A stretch of DNA of 64,000 nt from Epiperipatus broadwayi (GCA_028023455.1 JAQFVV010006238.1:2674572-2738571), one strand, 5' to 3'; counted from the stretch's first letter, positions 24,312 through 37,172 are shown. Notes: a model not told the origin generated them from the letters alone. Program-made: numbers and translations.

Positions 24312-24542
24312 ATTGTAAATAATTAAACAAATCCATCTTTTTTTAATCACTGTAACAATGCTTGTTTTATTTAACAGTTTCGACTGACCAACAGTCTTTG
24401 TTTTCTTTTTAGGCTATTGAAAAACTGGATAGAGTTGAAGAAGTCTAGTAGTCAGACAAAATTATTAGATTGATTTTAAGGTAAATGAAACAAGCATTGT
24501 TACTAATAATGATAAAGAAGGGTGGATTTGTTTAATTATTGA
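24312..24542. mobile_element. MITE-F, complete copy with about 50-bp terminal inverted repeats
   Basis: The left arm has AATAATTAAACAAATCCATC then AACAATGCTTGTTT. The reverse complement of the right arm has AATAATTAAACAAATCCACC then AACAATGCTTGTTTCATTT. The interior is about 120 bp and non-coding. The AATTAAACAAATCCA end recurs at 56500, 57660 and 60320, so this is a family. No confident target duplication. Confidence 0.7.
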
Positions 24543-24884
24543 TATTAAAGTTTATAACAAATAGAAGACAAAAATTAATCCACTTTACATCTGTAATCTA
24601 AATTAATTGATAGATATTTATGTAAACAATGCCAACTACAAATATTAAAATTTAAATTAATCATTATGTTATTTATCTTCTCTTGATAGTTTAAAATTAT
24701 GCCATTTCAAGTGAAATTGCAATGAAGTCTCAGTTAATTTAAAATTTGCATATATAGTTGCCATTGTTTATATATATGTTTATTTATTTACTTAGATAGC
24801 AGATGAAAATTGGGCTCTTTTTTTTCTGTTCGTATTAAACTTGAATACGAGGAGACAGAAAATATTAAACTTAGTGAACCTTAC

Positions 24885-24995
24885 ATTGGTAATTTATTGT
24901 TTGGAATTCATAAGTTCAAACTCTAGAAATGGCAAATCCATAGACTTGGAACTCCAGAGTTTGCCAGTCTCACTGCAATAAACCATATAAGATTT
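24885..24995 (-). repeat. SINE-1 copy
   Basis: The reverse complement has the head TTGCAGTGAGACTGGCAAAC, then GGAGTTCCAAGTCTATGG, and a tail resembling TTGAACTTATGAATTCC. Confidence 0.6.
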
Positions 24996-25214
24996 TTTTG
25001 AATAAATGAAATAACTTTGACAATGATCCTATAGTATGGCTGAAATGTTGAAAAAGAATGCAAATAACTGAATAAATAAAAATAATCTTGGCGTTGCTAG
25101 ATTTGGTCAAAATGTTGGAGTTAGTGAGTTATATGTATAGATTACATAAATGTGTTTAAATTGGTTCATGCAGTAAGATTTCTAAAAGCAAGTAAATTAT
25201 CAAATACTTTTCTT

Positions 25215-25365
25215 GCTCGAGATTTCATAGGAAGTTCGAGCGGGCGGGGGGGGGTCAGAGTTGAAAATGTTTTCAAGGTCCTTATATTCAAAGCCTGACA
25301 GTCTACCACCGCATTATTTAGCATCCAAACTTTTTACGAACTCTCAAGCGATAAAGATTTTTGAC
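25215..25365. repeat. Two abutting SINE-1 pieces in opposite orientation
   Basis: The left piece (minus; head GCGGTGGTAGACTGTCAGGC, to about 25316) contains a 9-base G run inside its body. The right piece is only the plus-strand tail, CAAACTTTTTACGAACTCTC then AAGCGATAAAG. Confidence 0.6.
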
Positions 25366-27189
25366 CATAAAAACGATGATTTTGAAAATTTTGGATGATA
25401 GTTTGGTTAATGCTCTGATTAAATAATTTAAGAAAAGAATCGATTGCAGGAAAAGAAATTAAATGTATTGTTAAGAGTGGAAAACTGATATTTAAAATTA
25501 GAAATTTTTTAAAAGACACTGTGTGAAATTGTGTCATATTTAATTTTAATCATTATTATTATTATATGTTATAAACTATTGTAAATTGAACCTAAACTTC
25601 ATTGCCCCCCCCCCCCATTTTCTTTATGCCATTACTTTAATAATTATTTTGATTATCTAAGATTAAATTATAAAATGGGGCCATTATTTTCTTCTTATTT
25701 TTGCCGATGATAATAGTATTACATTTATTTTTAAATCCTTTGTATAGGATGAAAAAAGGTTCCAAGGTTTTAATAACTTAATTTTCCACTGGGAGAATGA
25801 ATGCTAACTTTTATTTGATAAATATGGTCGAAGATTGTATAAAAATAGAGTCTATTACTAGTTGTTTGAAACGTAAAGGGATTTAGTTTTCAAAATGTGA
25901 TGGTCATATTGTGTTATCCAATCGGATTTTGAGTCCGCTTAGGATTTCGTACTCAGCAAATTGATCTAATTTTATTAAAGGCTGTTCACATTAAAGAAAT
26001 TAATTGGGAGACATTTCTTTAGCTGATAAGTTTATTTTTAATCGGAAGAAAAGGTGAACTATTTTATTGAGGATCTTTATTTGAAAGTTAAAGAGAAAAG
26101 CATTTCGATTTAAAATATGGTTTTTATATTAAAATGAAGTAACACACTATAAATACAGATATTGTCTATCTGTGTGTGTGGTTTCCGATGAAACTGGTAC
26201 GTGATTAGAGTCTTATGGCAAGGGCACTTGAGAGTAAATTAAAAATAAAACTATTATTGGCAGAAAGTTGTTGAAAAATCTGTAATGTTTTGAGCAGTTA
26301 GAGTGAAGTAAAAGAGGATGGCCAACATTTTTATGGATGGATTCCACCACATAATTTATTATGTATCTTTTGTGTGATTCATTGTCTTTAAAGTCATATG
26401 AGGTTTGAATAACAGAAAGTAGTTTTTTTCTTCCGTTCTTGGGTCGAAGTCAATCTAAAAACATCTAACCCTTGGATTTGTAAGCCTTATTACTGGGCCA
26501 AACTATTCAGGGAGATGAGCCTGAAAAACCAGAGAACTAATTTTGACATAATAGCTCGGTTGGTTAACCAATTTTGACATTTCGAGAGTTGGTATACAAT
26601 TTGGCTGTCCCTAATGATGATGGTGATAATAGTACTAGTTTTAGTTCGTTCAAAAATTCCAATTTAATAACCAGATTTGAACTTAAGTTTAAAGTCAAGT
26701 GTGTGTAATAATACTTATTAGCAAGCATTTGCAAACGAATATGACTATTCCTAAAGTATAAAGCCAATAATAATAATTTATTTTTTAATGACACAATACT
26801 GTATATATAATACTTCCAAACAAGATGAGACTTCTTTAAGGTATTTATAATAGTTAATACGATAATCAAAGTTGTAAAAAAAAAATTTTTTTAATATAGG
26901 AAACAGCTTTCTAATTCCAAAAATATATATGCATTAACTATGTGCATAACTTACATTGAATAAATTTACAAAAGTTTATACAATAATAATAAAGCAAGCA
27001 ATATAATAATCAAAGTTGCAAATATTTTTTTTAAATAGAGGAAATAGTATATGAGCAATGTCTTGAGAAAAATCAGCAATAAAAAAAAAACTGATAATAT
27101 TGTAACTGAATTGATTTTGACTCTTTTCCAAATTAGAGTCTAGTAATGTCAACTGAAAATGTTTGGTTAAATGAGTATTAACAATGAAA
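25366..27189. other. AT-rich non-coding, possibly one degraded tRNA-like repeat
   Basis: No gene was recognised. A 12-base C run lies at 25605-25616. On the minus strand around 26450-26510, GGCCCAGTAATAAGGCTTAC resembles a SINE head but is too degraded to assign. Confidence 0.45.
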
Positions 27190-27290
27190 ACAGTGTTCGT
27201 GGCCTAAGTGGTTAGCATAGTTGCCTTCCAAGCAGCTGGTCTGGGTTTGCTTCCCAGTCAACGCATTTGACATATGAAAAAAAAAAAACA
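27190..27290 (+). repeat. SINE-2 copy with poly(A)
   Basis: GTGGCCTAAGTGGTTAGCAT head, B-box-like TGGGTTTGCTTCCCAG, then GCATTTGACATATG and a 12-base A run. Nearly the same as 3075-3172. Confidence 0.75.
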
Positions 27291-27874
27291 ATGAAAACTT
27301 TATGATATAAGAAGGAATGATGACAATATATACGAATAAATATTCTGCAAAGAAGTCAATCTGCAACTGCTAAAAATAGTGTAGTATAATTTTGAATTGT
27401 ACATAATGAATATAGTGTATAAACAATACAACTACCCCAAATAGAGATAACCAACAAAAACGAACTATGCTAGAATTTTACTAGATAGTAAAACAAATAA
27501 TTTGGAGTAACCAAGAACATAGATAAATAATATGACTTGAGCAAGATAATTTAAAATCAATAAATATTTTCTAATAGCAAGTTATCAAAGAAATATTATC
27601 ACAAATATATATGCTAATATCATGAACTTTATATTTACTACAAATGGAGATATTAAATGAATATGTAAAGCAACTATAAGAAAAAAGAATACCTCTCGTT
27701 CTATTATGATTGACTGATAGATGGTTTGGCATAAGCCAGTTTACTAATTAAAGCCAAATCCTTATTGTCTATTCAAAAAAGATCGCCTTGCAAGACATAA
27801 CAATATCATCAATCTGTTTCTCAATTTACTTTAATTATTTTTTCTTCTTAACAATTTGTATACAAGATGGCAGC

Positions 27875-27945
27875 ACATTTGCTGAGAGATTCCTGACTCC
27901 ATATAAGGAGAAGTCACAGTGCATCACATTATACAAATATTGTAA
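27875..27945 (+). repeat. 3'-terminal fragment of LINE-2, or a SINE sharing its tail
   Basis: GCTGAGAGATTCCTGACTCC then ATATAAGGAGAAGTCACAGT and GCATCACAT is almost the same as the minus-strand 3' end of the LINE at 58-60 kb (57955-58010). No LINE coding sequence precedes it, so it is either an extreme 5' truncation or a short element using the same 3' tail. Confidence 0.7.
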
Positions 27946-28524
27946 TTTCTAAATAACAGCATCCTTAGGAGATTGAAATTACTGTTTTTGCAATTATTCT
28001 GATATTATCCTGATATTTTCACCACTTAGAAAGTTTTATTTTATATATATTTAAGAATAGTGAAACTGAAAGATGGAATGCAATTTCTATTATGTGTGTA
28101 TGTTAAGTTTTTTGTGCCTGCAAACTCATGCATAAAAACATAAATATACTATGTATTTGTATTTGAATGTTTAATATTAAGATTGATTAGTTGCATCAGT
28201 AGGGGGGGGTCTGCAAAGGAACAGTTGCATCTCCCCACTACTAATATCCATTTTTCAACAATTGACATTTGTTTATAGTAAATTGCAAAAGTAAACTCTA
28301 GTAAGTCAGTGCATAAATATAAATTTCAACCATAGATTCTATTTTTGTACTTTTGATAACATGTGTTTTCTATTCTTTTTGTAATAATAGACTAATGCAA
28401 TATCAGTTTGATGAGAATATTAAGTACCAATATTATTAACTAATAGTTTGACTTTTTTATGTGAATATATTTAATATTGGAATTGAAAAATAACTAACAA
28501 TTAGCAGTCCGAAATCTATCACTG

Positions 28525-28630
28525 TTTTTTTTTCTCATGTGTCATAGCATCAGCCGGGAAGCGAACACGCTATCCCGGGACAACTGCTTGTAAAGCAACT
28601 GTTGCTGACCTCTGGACCACCAATGCTTTA
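28525..28630 (-). repeat. SINE-2 copy
   Basis: The reverse complement runs GCATTGGTGGTCCAGAGGTC, a B-box-like GTGTTCGCTTCCCGG and GATGCTATGACACATGAG, then an A run. It is the closest relative of the 10835-10940 copy. Confidence 0.75.
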
Positions 28631-28744
28631 TTTGTATAATAAATTTGATTGGTATACAAAGCCCTATTCAAGAAAATAAGTATCACTTCATGTATTTTTG
28701 TATTGCAGTATTATTTTTAAAAAAATAAGCAAATGTCTTTATGG

Positions 28745-28850
28745 TTTGGGAGTTCATAGGAAGTTTGAGCAATGGACATGCAAAGTGCTTGAATCGATCC
28801 AAGGACTTTATGCTCTGAAATCTGATATCCTACCATTGTACTAAACCATA
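28745..28850 (-). repeat. SINE-1 copy
   Basis: The reverse complement has TTAGTACAATGGTAGGATATC, AAGTCCTTGGATCGATTC (a good B-box region) and CAAACTTCCTATGAACTCCC then ATAAAG. This is the best B box seen in SINE-1. Confidence 0.7.
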
Positions 28851-28910
28851 CACAACATTAGATTTTTTTCCATCCTTCTTTGTTAAATTTCTAACTGTAT
28901 TACCGATATA

Positions 28911-29052
28911 AACAAAGCAAAACTCTCCATACAGTATTGCCATCGAATGCCAGAAGGCATGTGCATAAAATCCCTATTTAATGCCTACTCATCCAATATC
29001 CCCAGACTAGTTTCTGCCTTGTGGCCATCGTCAGTGAGAGTTTTGCTTTGTT
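28911..29052 (-). repeat. Short hammerhead-bearing repeat bounded by a 17-bp inverted repeat
   Basis: AACAAAGCAAAACTCTC at 28911-28927 is exactly inverted as GAGAGTTTTGCTTTGTT at 29036-29052. The interior matches the minus-orientation 454-bp units at 45.2-46.5 kb (GCCAGAAGGC, GTGCATAAAATCC, CTACTCATCCAATATCCCC). The right flank to about 29105 also matches that family (GATCATGTGATG). Confidence 0.7.
29000..29040 (-). ncRNA. Hammerhead ribozyme motif, family A, isolated copy
   Basis: Minus strand order: CTCTCA, core CTGACGA, stem II region, GAAA, ACTAGT, cleavage triplet GTC, TGGGGA. The invariant core letters are all present. Stem I pairs CTCTCA with TGGGGA through wobbles. Stem II has acquired a mismatch, so activity may be reduced. 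Stem III is the palindrome ACTAGT, which suggests cleavage as a dimer. Confidence 0.65.
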
Positions 29053-29154
29053 TATAAACAATTATGTGCTAGTATAAGATAGTGATCATGTGATGCTTAA
29101 TGTATTACTGATACTGATAATCAAATATTAAATCAACCATTAAAAAAAATCAAG

Positions 29155-29275
29155 TACTTTATTACTCAGGAGTGCACAAGAAGTTTAGTATTGGAAAGTG
29201 ATAGAGATGAACCTGTAATCCATTAGCATTGAGTTCCAATTTCCTCACTGCTTTAAAGTATGCAGAACACATCAC
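29155..29275 (-). repeat. Degraded SINE-1 copy
   Basis: The reverse complement has CTTTAAAGCAGTGAGGAAAT and GAACTCAATGCTAATGG. The tail AACTTCTTGTGCACTCCTGAG still resembles SINE-1. Confidence 0.45.
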
Positions 29276-30399
29276 CATTAATACCATTCTACTTAAATCC
29301 CATTCTTTTTTTTTAAGTTGTCATTAAGCTTTAATATTGTTCATTTCTTTTTCTGGTATGTTTTATTAACTTTAGAAGGCATTGGGGGAAAATGTTTAGC
29401 GCAGCAGTAAATAATTTATTTGTAAACCCAGTGTAGAGATCTCTTTTCAATAGTAAGGATATAAAAAAAAGCAGTAGTCACGTGATTTTCTGAGCGTGCA
29501 CCCACATATATAATGCAAATTCATTTTGTGGTATTTAATTTTTTTTAAAAACTGTTATCAGCTCTTTTTATATATATTCAATTATTCATATTTAAGTGAT
29601 AACAATTTTCAGTTGTAGTATTAAAAATTAAAATTATGACATTAGAATTTGCATAGCGGTACATTGTAATTTTAATAAATACTTATTCAGTGCTTGAACG
29701 TGTTAAATGCATGTATTAGTTTCTGATTTACATAAGTATTAAAATTCAATTGAATTTGAATTACTTATCACCCGAATTGATAGTGTGAAATAAAATATAA
29801 ATTCTTTAATTTCCATAAAGTGTTTTTTTTTTTTAATTAAATGTTTGGTGGATTTTTTTTTTAACTTTTCAAATTGTTTAAAAATAAAATTATTGCCTGA
29901 TGAATATGAAATAAAGTTTAAAAGGATTAGTGTAGAAATTACTTTTAAATATTATACAGTAAACAAAGAATAAATTAACCGCGTCTCTATAACCGCGATG
30001 TTTCGTTGCCAAATTTGACACAGATAATAGTGCATTGCGTTTACATACATGTTTTTAAGACACCTAGAGTCGGCGGCAGATTATTTTCCGCCCTGGAAAG
30101 GCCATCCAATTGTATTCTCCACTTCTATATCCTCCTCCCCCCCCCCCCCCGAGTAAAAAATAAAAATCTTGCCTAACTTCTATTATTAAAAAGAAATATT
30201 TTGTAGAAAATTAAAAAGCACAGTTATCTTTTCCAGAAACATCAGCTTTACATAAATTATTGACGTTTAAATATCAGTACTATCCCTCTGCTCATATCTC
30301 AGTGGCAAATAACCTTATGAATCATTCTTGTGGGATAACCAATAACGTTTGGATAGAAAAAAAAAAGAGAAACCAGGAGAATTGTCTAAATATCAATTT
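29276..30399. other. Non-coding, includes a GC-richer patch
   Basis: Mostly AT-rich. Positions 29975-30120 have CG-containing sequence (AACCGCGTCTCTATAACCGCG) that recalls pogo/Tigger ends, but no partner end was found. A 14-base C run lies at 30137-30150. Confidence 0.4.
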
Positions 30400-30590
30400 A
30401 TTTTACTGAACTGAAGCCTTTATCAGAGTAGTCTAGCTAGTTAGAGAATCATCTTAAATTCTACATCTAGCCAACAACATATGAAGAAGAAAGAAGAAAA
30501 ATACCACTTGAATCACTAGGGTTTTGTGCTAACCCGTGTGTTTTCTTAATTGAATGTATTTGAAGACTTTAAACAAAGTTTGAATTTTTT
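30400..30590 (+). repeat. SINE-3 copy (tRNA-like head, PLE-type tail), diverged
   Basis: A degraded head (TAGCTAGTTAGAGAATCATC), a middle with CTAGCCAACAAC, and a tail GAATGTATTTGAAGACTTT then AAACAAAGTT match the 3' ends of the two PLE copies beside it (34850-35115). No PLE coding lies upstream, so this looks like an independent short element. Confidence 0.55.
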
Positions 30591-30734
30591 TAAAAAGATT
30601 TAACAATTGAACTAAATGATGGATTAACCCAGGAATAAACACACATATATGTACATAGATTTAAATTGAAGAAAAATTTATTTAATATTTTTGAATCATG
30701 AATAACTAAAATTTAGATATGGAAATCATGGATA

Positions 30735-31035
30735 TAAAAATGTTTTCCTGAAAGTTTGTCATGATGATGTTTTAGTTGTATTTTTATATTGGATTATTTC
30801 CATCATCTAATAGGAGCATTGAATGTCTTTAGAAAAAATTAACTTTATTTAAATATTCCAAATATATTCATCTATTAGTAATAGCACATCAAACAGGTTA
30901 GTATATGCACAATGTTTTTTGAGGTATCATTCTCCCCTCTTCTTCAAGTGTTGCTGCCCTGATAGACCCTTAGATTCTTGAGTATTCAATTTTAAGATAA
31001 CGCTCTAACCAACTGAACCATTCTGCCAAAGGGGA
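30735..31035 (-). repeat. tRNA-like 3' end of the minus-strand PLE
   Basis: On the minus strand, TGGTTCAGTTGGTTAGAGCG is a strong tRNA A-box segment. It is followed by a middle region and then TGGAATATTTAAATAAAGTT and TCATTGATGATGG-like sequence toward 30790. The equivalent segment follows the other PLE at the same relative place, so it belongs to the element as it last moved. Confidence 0.7.
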
Positions 31036-33190
31036 CAATCAGTAGAAATTTCACACACTTATCTGTGATGTTCCCCCTGATTTTCTCCATTTTTTCCTAA
31101 GAGCAAAATTGATTTGTGGTTTCCGTACATTATGTATAGTCATATTAGGTTGGCCTATGAGATTATTTGCCATTATCATGTGAGCATCTTCTTTACATTT
31201 TCTCCTTGTACTTTTTCTTATCAATTCAATATTTTTGTATTTACCCGATTGAACATATGTTCATTGGCAGATACATGGTCTGCTATCTTAGACACATTTG
31301 TTTTCTCTCTTCTAATCATCAGTTTTATTTTTTGCAAGCATTTTTCATTGGGATGACTGATCTCTCCAATATATGTTCTTCCACATTCACATGGTATTTC
31401 ATAGATACATGTTTTTCTTTTCAGCATTTCAACTTTAGGTTTTGTAGATGCTAAAATTCCTTTTAGTGTGGTATTGCTCTGGAAAGCTGTCCTGATGTTA
31501 TACTGATTGCAGATTTTCCTTAATTTATCTGCTGTTTTTGAAATGTATGGGTACACTACAATACCAATAATTGTTTTTCTTTCGATTGTTCTTTTTGTTA
31601 TCTATTTAAGGTTTTCTTAATAACAGCTGATGGATAAGCATTTTTAATAAGAGTTTGTTCTATATAGATTTTTTCTTTTTCCAAATTACTGGTTTCTGAA
31701 TAGTGATAGTAAAACTCCATATTTTGTGTTTCTGGTGTGATTGTATGTATATGCTAGCTATTTTCCTATATGTGTGGATTTTCAGTAAACTGTAGTTTTG
31801 ATTTTTCCATGAGGGAGTCTAAGAATGCCAACTTTTGTTCTTATTCTGATTGTATTGTGAATTTAATTGAAGGGGATGTGTTGATGTATTTCCAGAAAGT
31901 TTGTAGCAGTGCTTCACCATGTGGCCATACAACAAATGAATCATCCACATAGCAAAATCAAACTTTAGGTGGATATGGAGTATTTTTTATGGTTGTGGTT
32001 TCAAGTTTGTCCATGTAAATATTGGTAATCAGGGATGGCAATGGTGAGACCATATCCATTCCTTGATTTTGTTGGAAGTATTCTGTGTTATATTGAAAGT
32101 AAGTTTATTTTTATACAGAATGTTAATAATTCCATTATACTATCAATAAGAGGAGCTGTTCTGGTTTGTAAACTGGTATCACCATTTAATCTTTTCCTTA
32201 CAATAGGCAATGCTTTTTCACCTGGTACATTCATGAATAAACTTTCCATTTTTATGTTCTTCATTAATTCCACAAAGTTTCTAGAATCTTTGACAAGGGA
32301 CTGGGTCTTGTATGCCAAAGAACTTAGAACTTTGAGAAGAAATCTTGACAAATTTTGGCAAGGTGAATTTTTGGAATTAACAATATGTCTTAATGGTAAA
32401 TGATCCTTGTGGATTTTAGATAGACCATAATGATGAGGAATTTTGCTGAAATATGATGTTATTTTACTTTTTCTGAATCAGTGAAGTACGTGCAATGCTT
32501 TCTGAGTAATGCTTGCAACTTTGTTTTTGTACTTGGTATTAGATTTTTTTCCACTTTTCTATATTGGCCTACTGTGAGGAGTTTTTGTATTTTGTTGTCA
32601 TAATCAGTTGTATCCATTACAAATGTTACATTGCCTTTGTCAGCAGGAAGAATAATTATAGATTTATCTACTTTGAGAGATTTAATTGCTTTCCTCTCAC
32701 CATAGGATATGTTTGATTTTAATTTTTGTTGTTTGTCAAGTGTTCTTTTTATTTTCCAGCATAATTCTTCTGTTTTTTCTAAAGGCAATTTTTGAGTGAC
32801 TTCTTCAGTGGCTGCCATTATATCTAATAAAGGGATATTAGATGGTGTTATGGCAAAGTTTAATCCTCTTTCAATAACAGAAATTTCAATATCTGTTACA
32901 TGTTTAGAACTGAGATTTTTTACAGATGAAGTTGGTGAACTGCTTGGTACATTATGATTTTTGATATGCCCATGTAGGTTAACAAGTTTCTTCTTTTGGC
33001 ATTATTTTTTTGTGTAATGTGGAATATGATTTTTTTATTGCTTGAGAAACTCATGAAGTTTTCATTAGTAAGTTTATTTTTTAGAAAACATTCTACATTA
33101 TTAATGAAATACATCGTTTGATACTTAGAAAACCTTTGAGCATTTTATTCTTTCTCTTAACAGAGTTTCCCTTGCTCTCTGAGTAATTTT
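31036..33190 (-). pseudogene. Penelope-like element, minus copy: reverse transcriptase plus GIY-YIG endonuclease
   Basis: Read right to left. The N-terminal region (KHVTDIEISVIERGLNFA, about 32830-32900) leads to MAATEEVTQ at 32818, a block with SLKVDKSIIILPADKGN, and the reverse transcriptase. Motif C reads YVDDSF near 31945, so the catalytic aspartates survive. The endonuclease follows (frame at 31556-31221): CIYEIPCECGRTYIGE carries the CxC pair and the Y-x-G of GIY-YIG, and the later H and E residues are present. PLEs join a telomerase-related reverse transcriptase to this endonuclease. Several frameshifts, stops and a shortened motif A region (32088-32351) make it inactive. Confidence 0.85.
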
Positions 33191-33194
33191 CTCA

Positions 33195-34660
33195 GCACTG
33201 GAGAATAAAAATAACACTTGACAAGCAACAAAAATTGAAGTCAAACATATCCTATGGTGAGAGAAAAGCAATTAAATCTCTCAAAGTAGATAAATCTATA
33301 ATTATTCCTTCTGCTGACAAAGGCAATGATTATGACAATAAAATACAAGAACTTCTCAAGCAGGCCAATGTAGAAAAAGCGGAAAAAATCTGATACCGAA
33401 TACGGAAACAAAGTTGCAGTCATTATTCAGAAAGCATCACAGGTACTTCACTGATTCAGAAAAAAATAAAATAACATTATATTTCAGCAAAATTCCTCAT
33501 CTTTATAGTCTATCTAAAATCCATAAGGATTATTTTCCATTAAGACATATTGTTAATTCTAGAAATTCACCTTGCCAAAATTTGTCAAGATTTTTTCTCA
33601 AAGTTCTAAGTTCTTTGGCATACAAGACCCAATCCTTTGTCAGGGATTCTAGACACTTTGTAGAATTAATCAAGAACATGAAAATTGAAAGAACTGACTT
33701 ACTGATAAGCTTTGATGTGAAAAGTTTATTCACGAATATACCATGTGAAGGAACATTGACTATTGTAAGGAAAAGATTAAATGATGATAATAGTTTACAA
33801 ACCAGAATAGCTCTTCCTATTGATAATATAATGGAACTATTCAATATAACACAGAATTCTTCCAACAAAATCAAGGAATGGCTATGGGCTCACTATTGTC
33901 ATTCCTGATTAGTAATATTTACATGGACAAACTTGAAACCACAGCCATAAAAACTATTCCATATACTCCTATTTGGCTTTGCTATGTGAATGATACATTT
34001 TTTGTATGGCCACATAGTAAAACACTGCTACAAACTTTTTGGAAACACATCAACAACTTATCCTTTTCAATTAAATTTCACAATATAATCAGAATGAGAA
34101 CAAATTGGCATTCTCAGAGGTTTTTGTGACAAGACTCCCTCATGGCAAAATCAAAACTACAGTTTATTGAAAACCCACACTTATAAGAAATTACCTAGCC
34201 TATAAACCCAATCACACCAGAAATACAAAATATGGAGTTATACTATCACTATGGAACAGAGCAAAAGAAGTTTGTTCAGAAACCAGCAATTTTGAAAAAG
34301 AAAGGATCTATATAGAACAAACTCTTATTAAAAAATTATTATCCATCAGCTGTTACTAAGAAAATCTTAAATAGACAACAAATTCAATAAAATCTGCAAT
34401 CAGTATACCCAGAACAGCTTTCCAGAGCCATATCACACTATGAGGAATTCTAACATCTACAAAACCTAAACTTAGAATGCTGAAAAGAAAAAACTGAATC
34501 TATGAATATTGATGAGACCAGTCATCCCATTGAAAAGCACTTACAAGAACACAAACTGATGATTAGAAGAGAGAAAACTAATGTGTCTAAAGTAGCAGAT
34601 CATGTATGTGCTAATGAACCTATGTTCAATTGGGAAAATACAAAAATATTGGATTGAGAA
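33195..34660 (+). pseudogene. Penelope-like element, plus copy, 5'-truncated
   Basis: Starts abruptly at a codon equivalent to the middle of the minus copy (LDKQQKLKSNISYGERKAIK) and runs through the reverse transcriptase. Visible pieces are HRYFTDSEKNKITLYFSKIP at 33430, IHKDYFPLRHIVNSRNSPCQ, LLISFDVKSLFTNIPCEGT (motif A, with its aspartate) at about 33705-33765, and MAMGSLLSFLISNIYMDKLE (motif B) from 33878. Motif C reads YVNDTF, an Asp-to-Asn change relative to the YVDD of the minus copy. The endonuclease (34380-34660) has lost the CxC/GIY-YIG segment by deletion but keeps HKLMIRREKTNVSKVADHV. It is inactive. Confidence 0.85.
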
Positions 34661-34849
34661 GAAAAAGGTACAAGGAAGAAAATTTAAGGAAGTTGCTCAC
34701 ATGACAATGGCAAACAATCCCATAAGCCAACCTAGTGTGACTATACATATTGTATGGAAACCATAAATCAATTTTGCTCTTAGGAAAAATTGGAGAAATT
34801 GGGAGGAACCTCACAGATAAGTATATGAAATATCTACTGACTGTTGCTT

Positions 34850-35115
34850 TTGGCAGGATGGCTCAGTTGGTTAGAGTGTTACCTTAAAATTCAATACTCA
34901 AGAATCTAAAGGTCCAGGTTCGAATTCCATGCTTGTACTGTCACTGCTCAGGCCAGCAACACCTGAAAAAGAGGTGAGAGTAGTACCTCTTGGAAACAGT
35001 TGAATGTATTTGGAATATTTAAATAAAGTTAAATTTTTCTAAAGACATTCAATACTCATATTAGATGAGGAAAATAGTCCAATATAAACATACAACAAGG
35101 GATGTAAAAGTTTCT
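34850..35115 (+). repeat. tRNA-like 3' end of the plus-strand PLE (SINE-3 type)
   Basis: GGATGGCTCAGTTGGTTAGA (A box) and CCAGGTTCGAATTCC (B box) form a clear tRNA-like head with a long insert between them. Then come CAGGCCAGCAACACCTG and a tail GGAATATTTAAATAAAGTT, ending near TAAACATACAACAAGGG. Related copies without PLE coding lie at 30400-30590 and 53460-53700. Confidence 0.75.
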
Positions 35116-36705
<1,590 letters not shown>

Positions 36706-37125
36706 AAAAATGTCTGGTTATGTTCTTTTATGAATTTGCATGCACTCACTCATGAACATCAGTTTGGAAAGCATATGTATACACTTATGCTTAGAGCTTA
36801 TCTATATATAAGCCAACCTTTGCTCACTATGCTGAAACCATGAATTCAATCTATTGTGTGCCTGAGTTATAAATGATTAATTGAAGTATACAAACCTACT
36901 GTAGCAGGAGAGAGATAGAATCTTATTTTTAACCACCTGTGATTCGAAATGCATAGTAAATTTTGAATTTACTGTAATAAATAGTCTATTATCTATGTAG
37001 CATAAATAAACAGGTAATCCAATCTTAGATATAATTTAGCACTTTTTTTTATCAAAATTGTATATTAAAAAAGCATTTAAAAAGAGCCTCAGATTAAAAA
37101 CAAAATGTAAGTCATTTGTAACATA

Positions 37126-37172
37126 CAGTGGAGCCACGAACTACGCTTTATCTGACTATGCGATTTTAATTA
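37126..37172. mobile_element. Possible solitary pogo/Tigger-type terminal repeat
   Basis: TACAGTGGAGCCACGAACTA then CGCTTTATCTGACTATGCG resembles the TA-flanked CAGT...ACGC ends of Tigger-like DNA transposons. No matching inverted end was found downstream. Confidence 0.35.

Noticed and set aside
31114-32403. Several plus-strand open frames across the PLE region.
   Set aside because: They are antisense shadows of the minus-strand Penelope reverse transcriptase and endonuclease.
34855-34935. Possible functional tRNA gene (A box GGCTCAGTTGG, B box GGTTCGAATTC).
   Set aside because: There is a long insert between the boxes, no cloverleaf with paired acceptor and anticodon stems, and the same sequence repeats at PLE ends. 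It is a tRNA-derived repeat.
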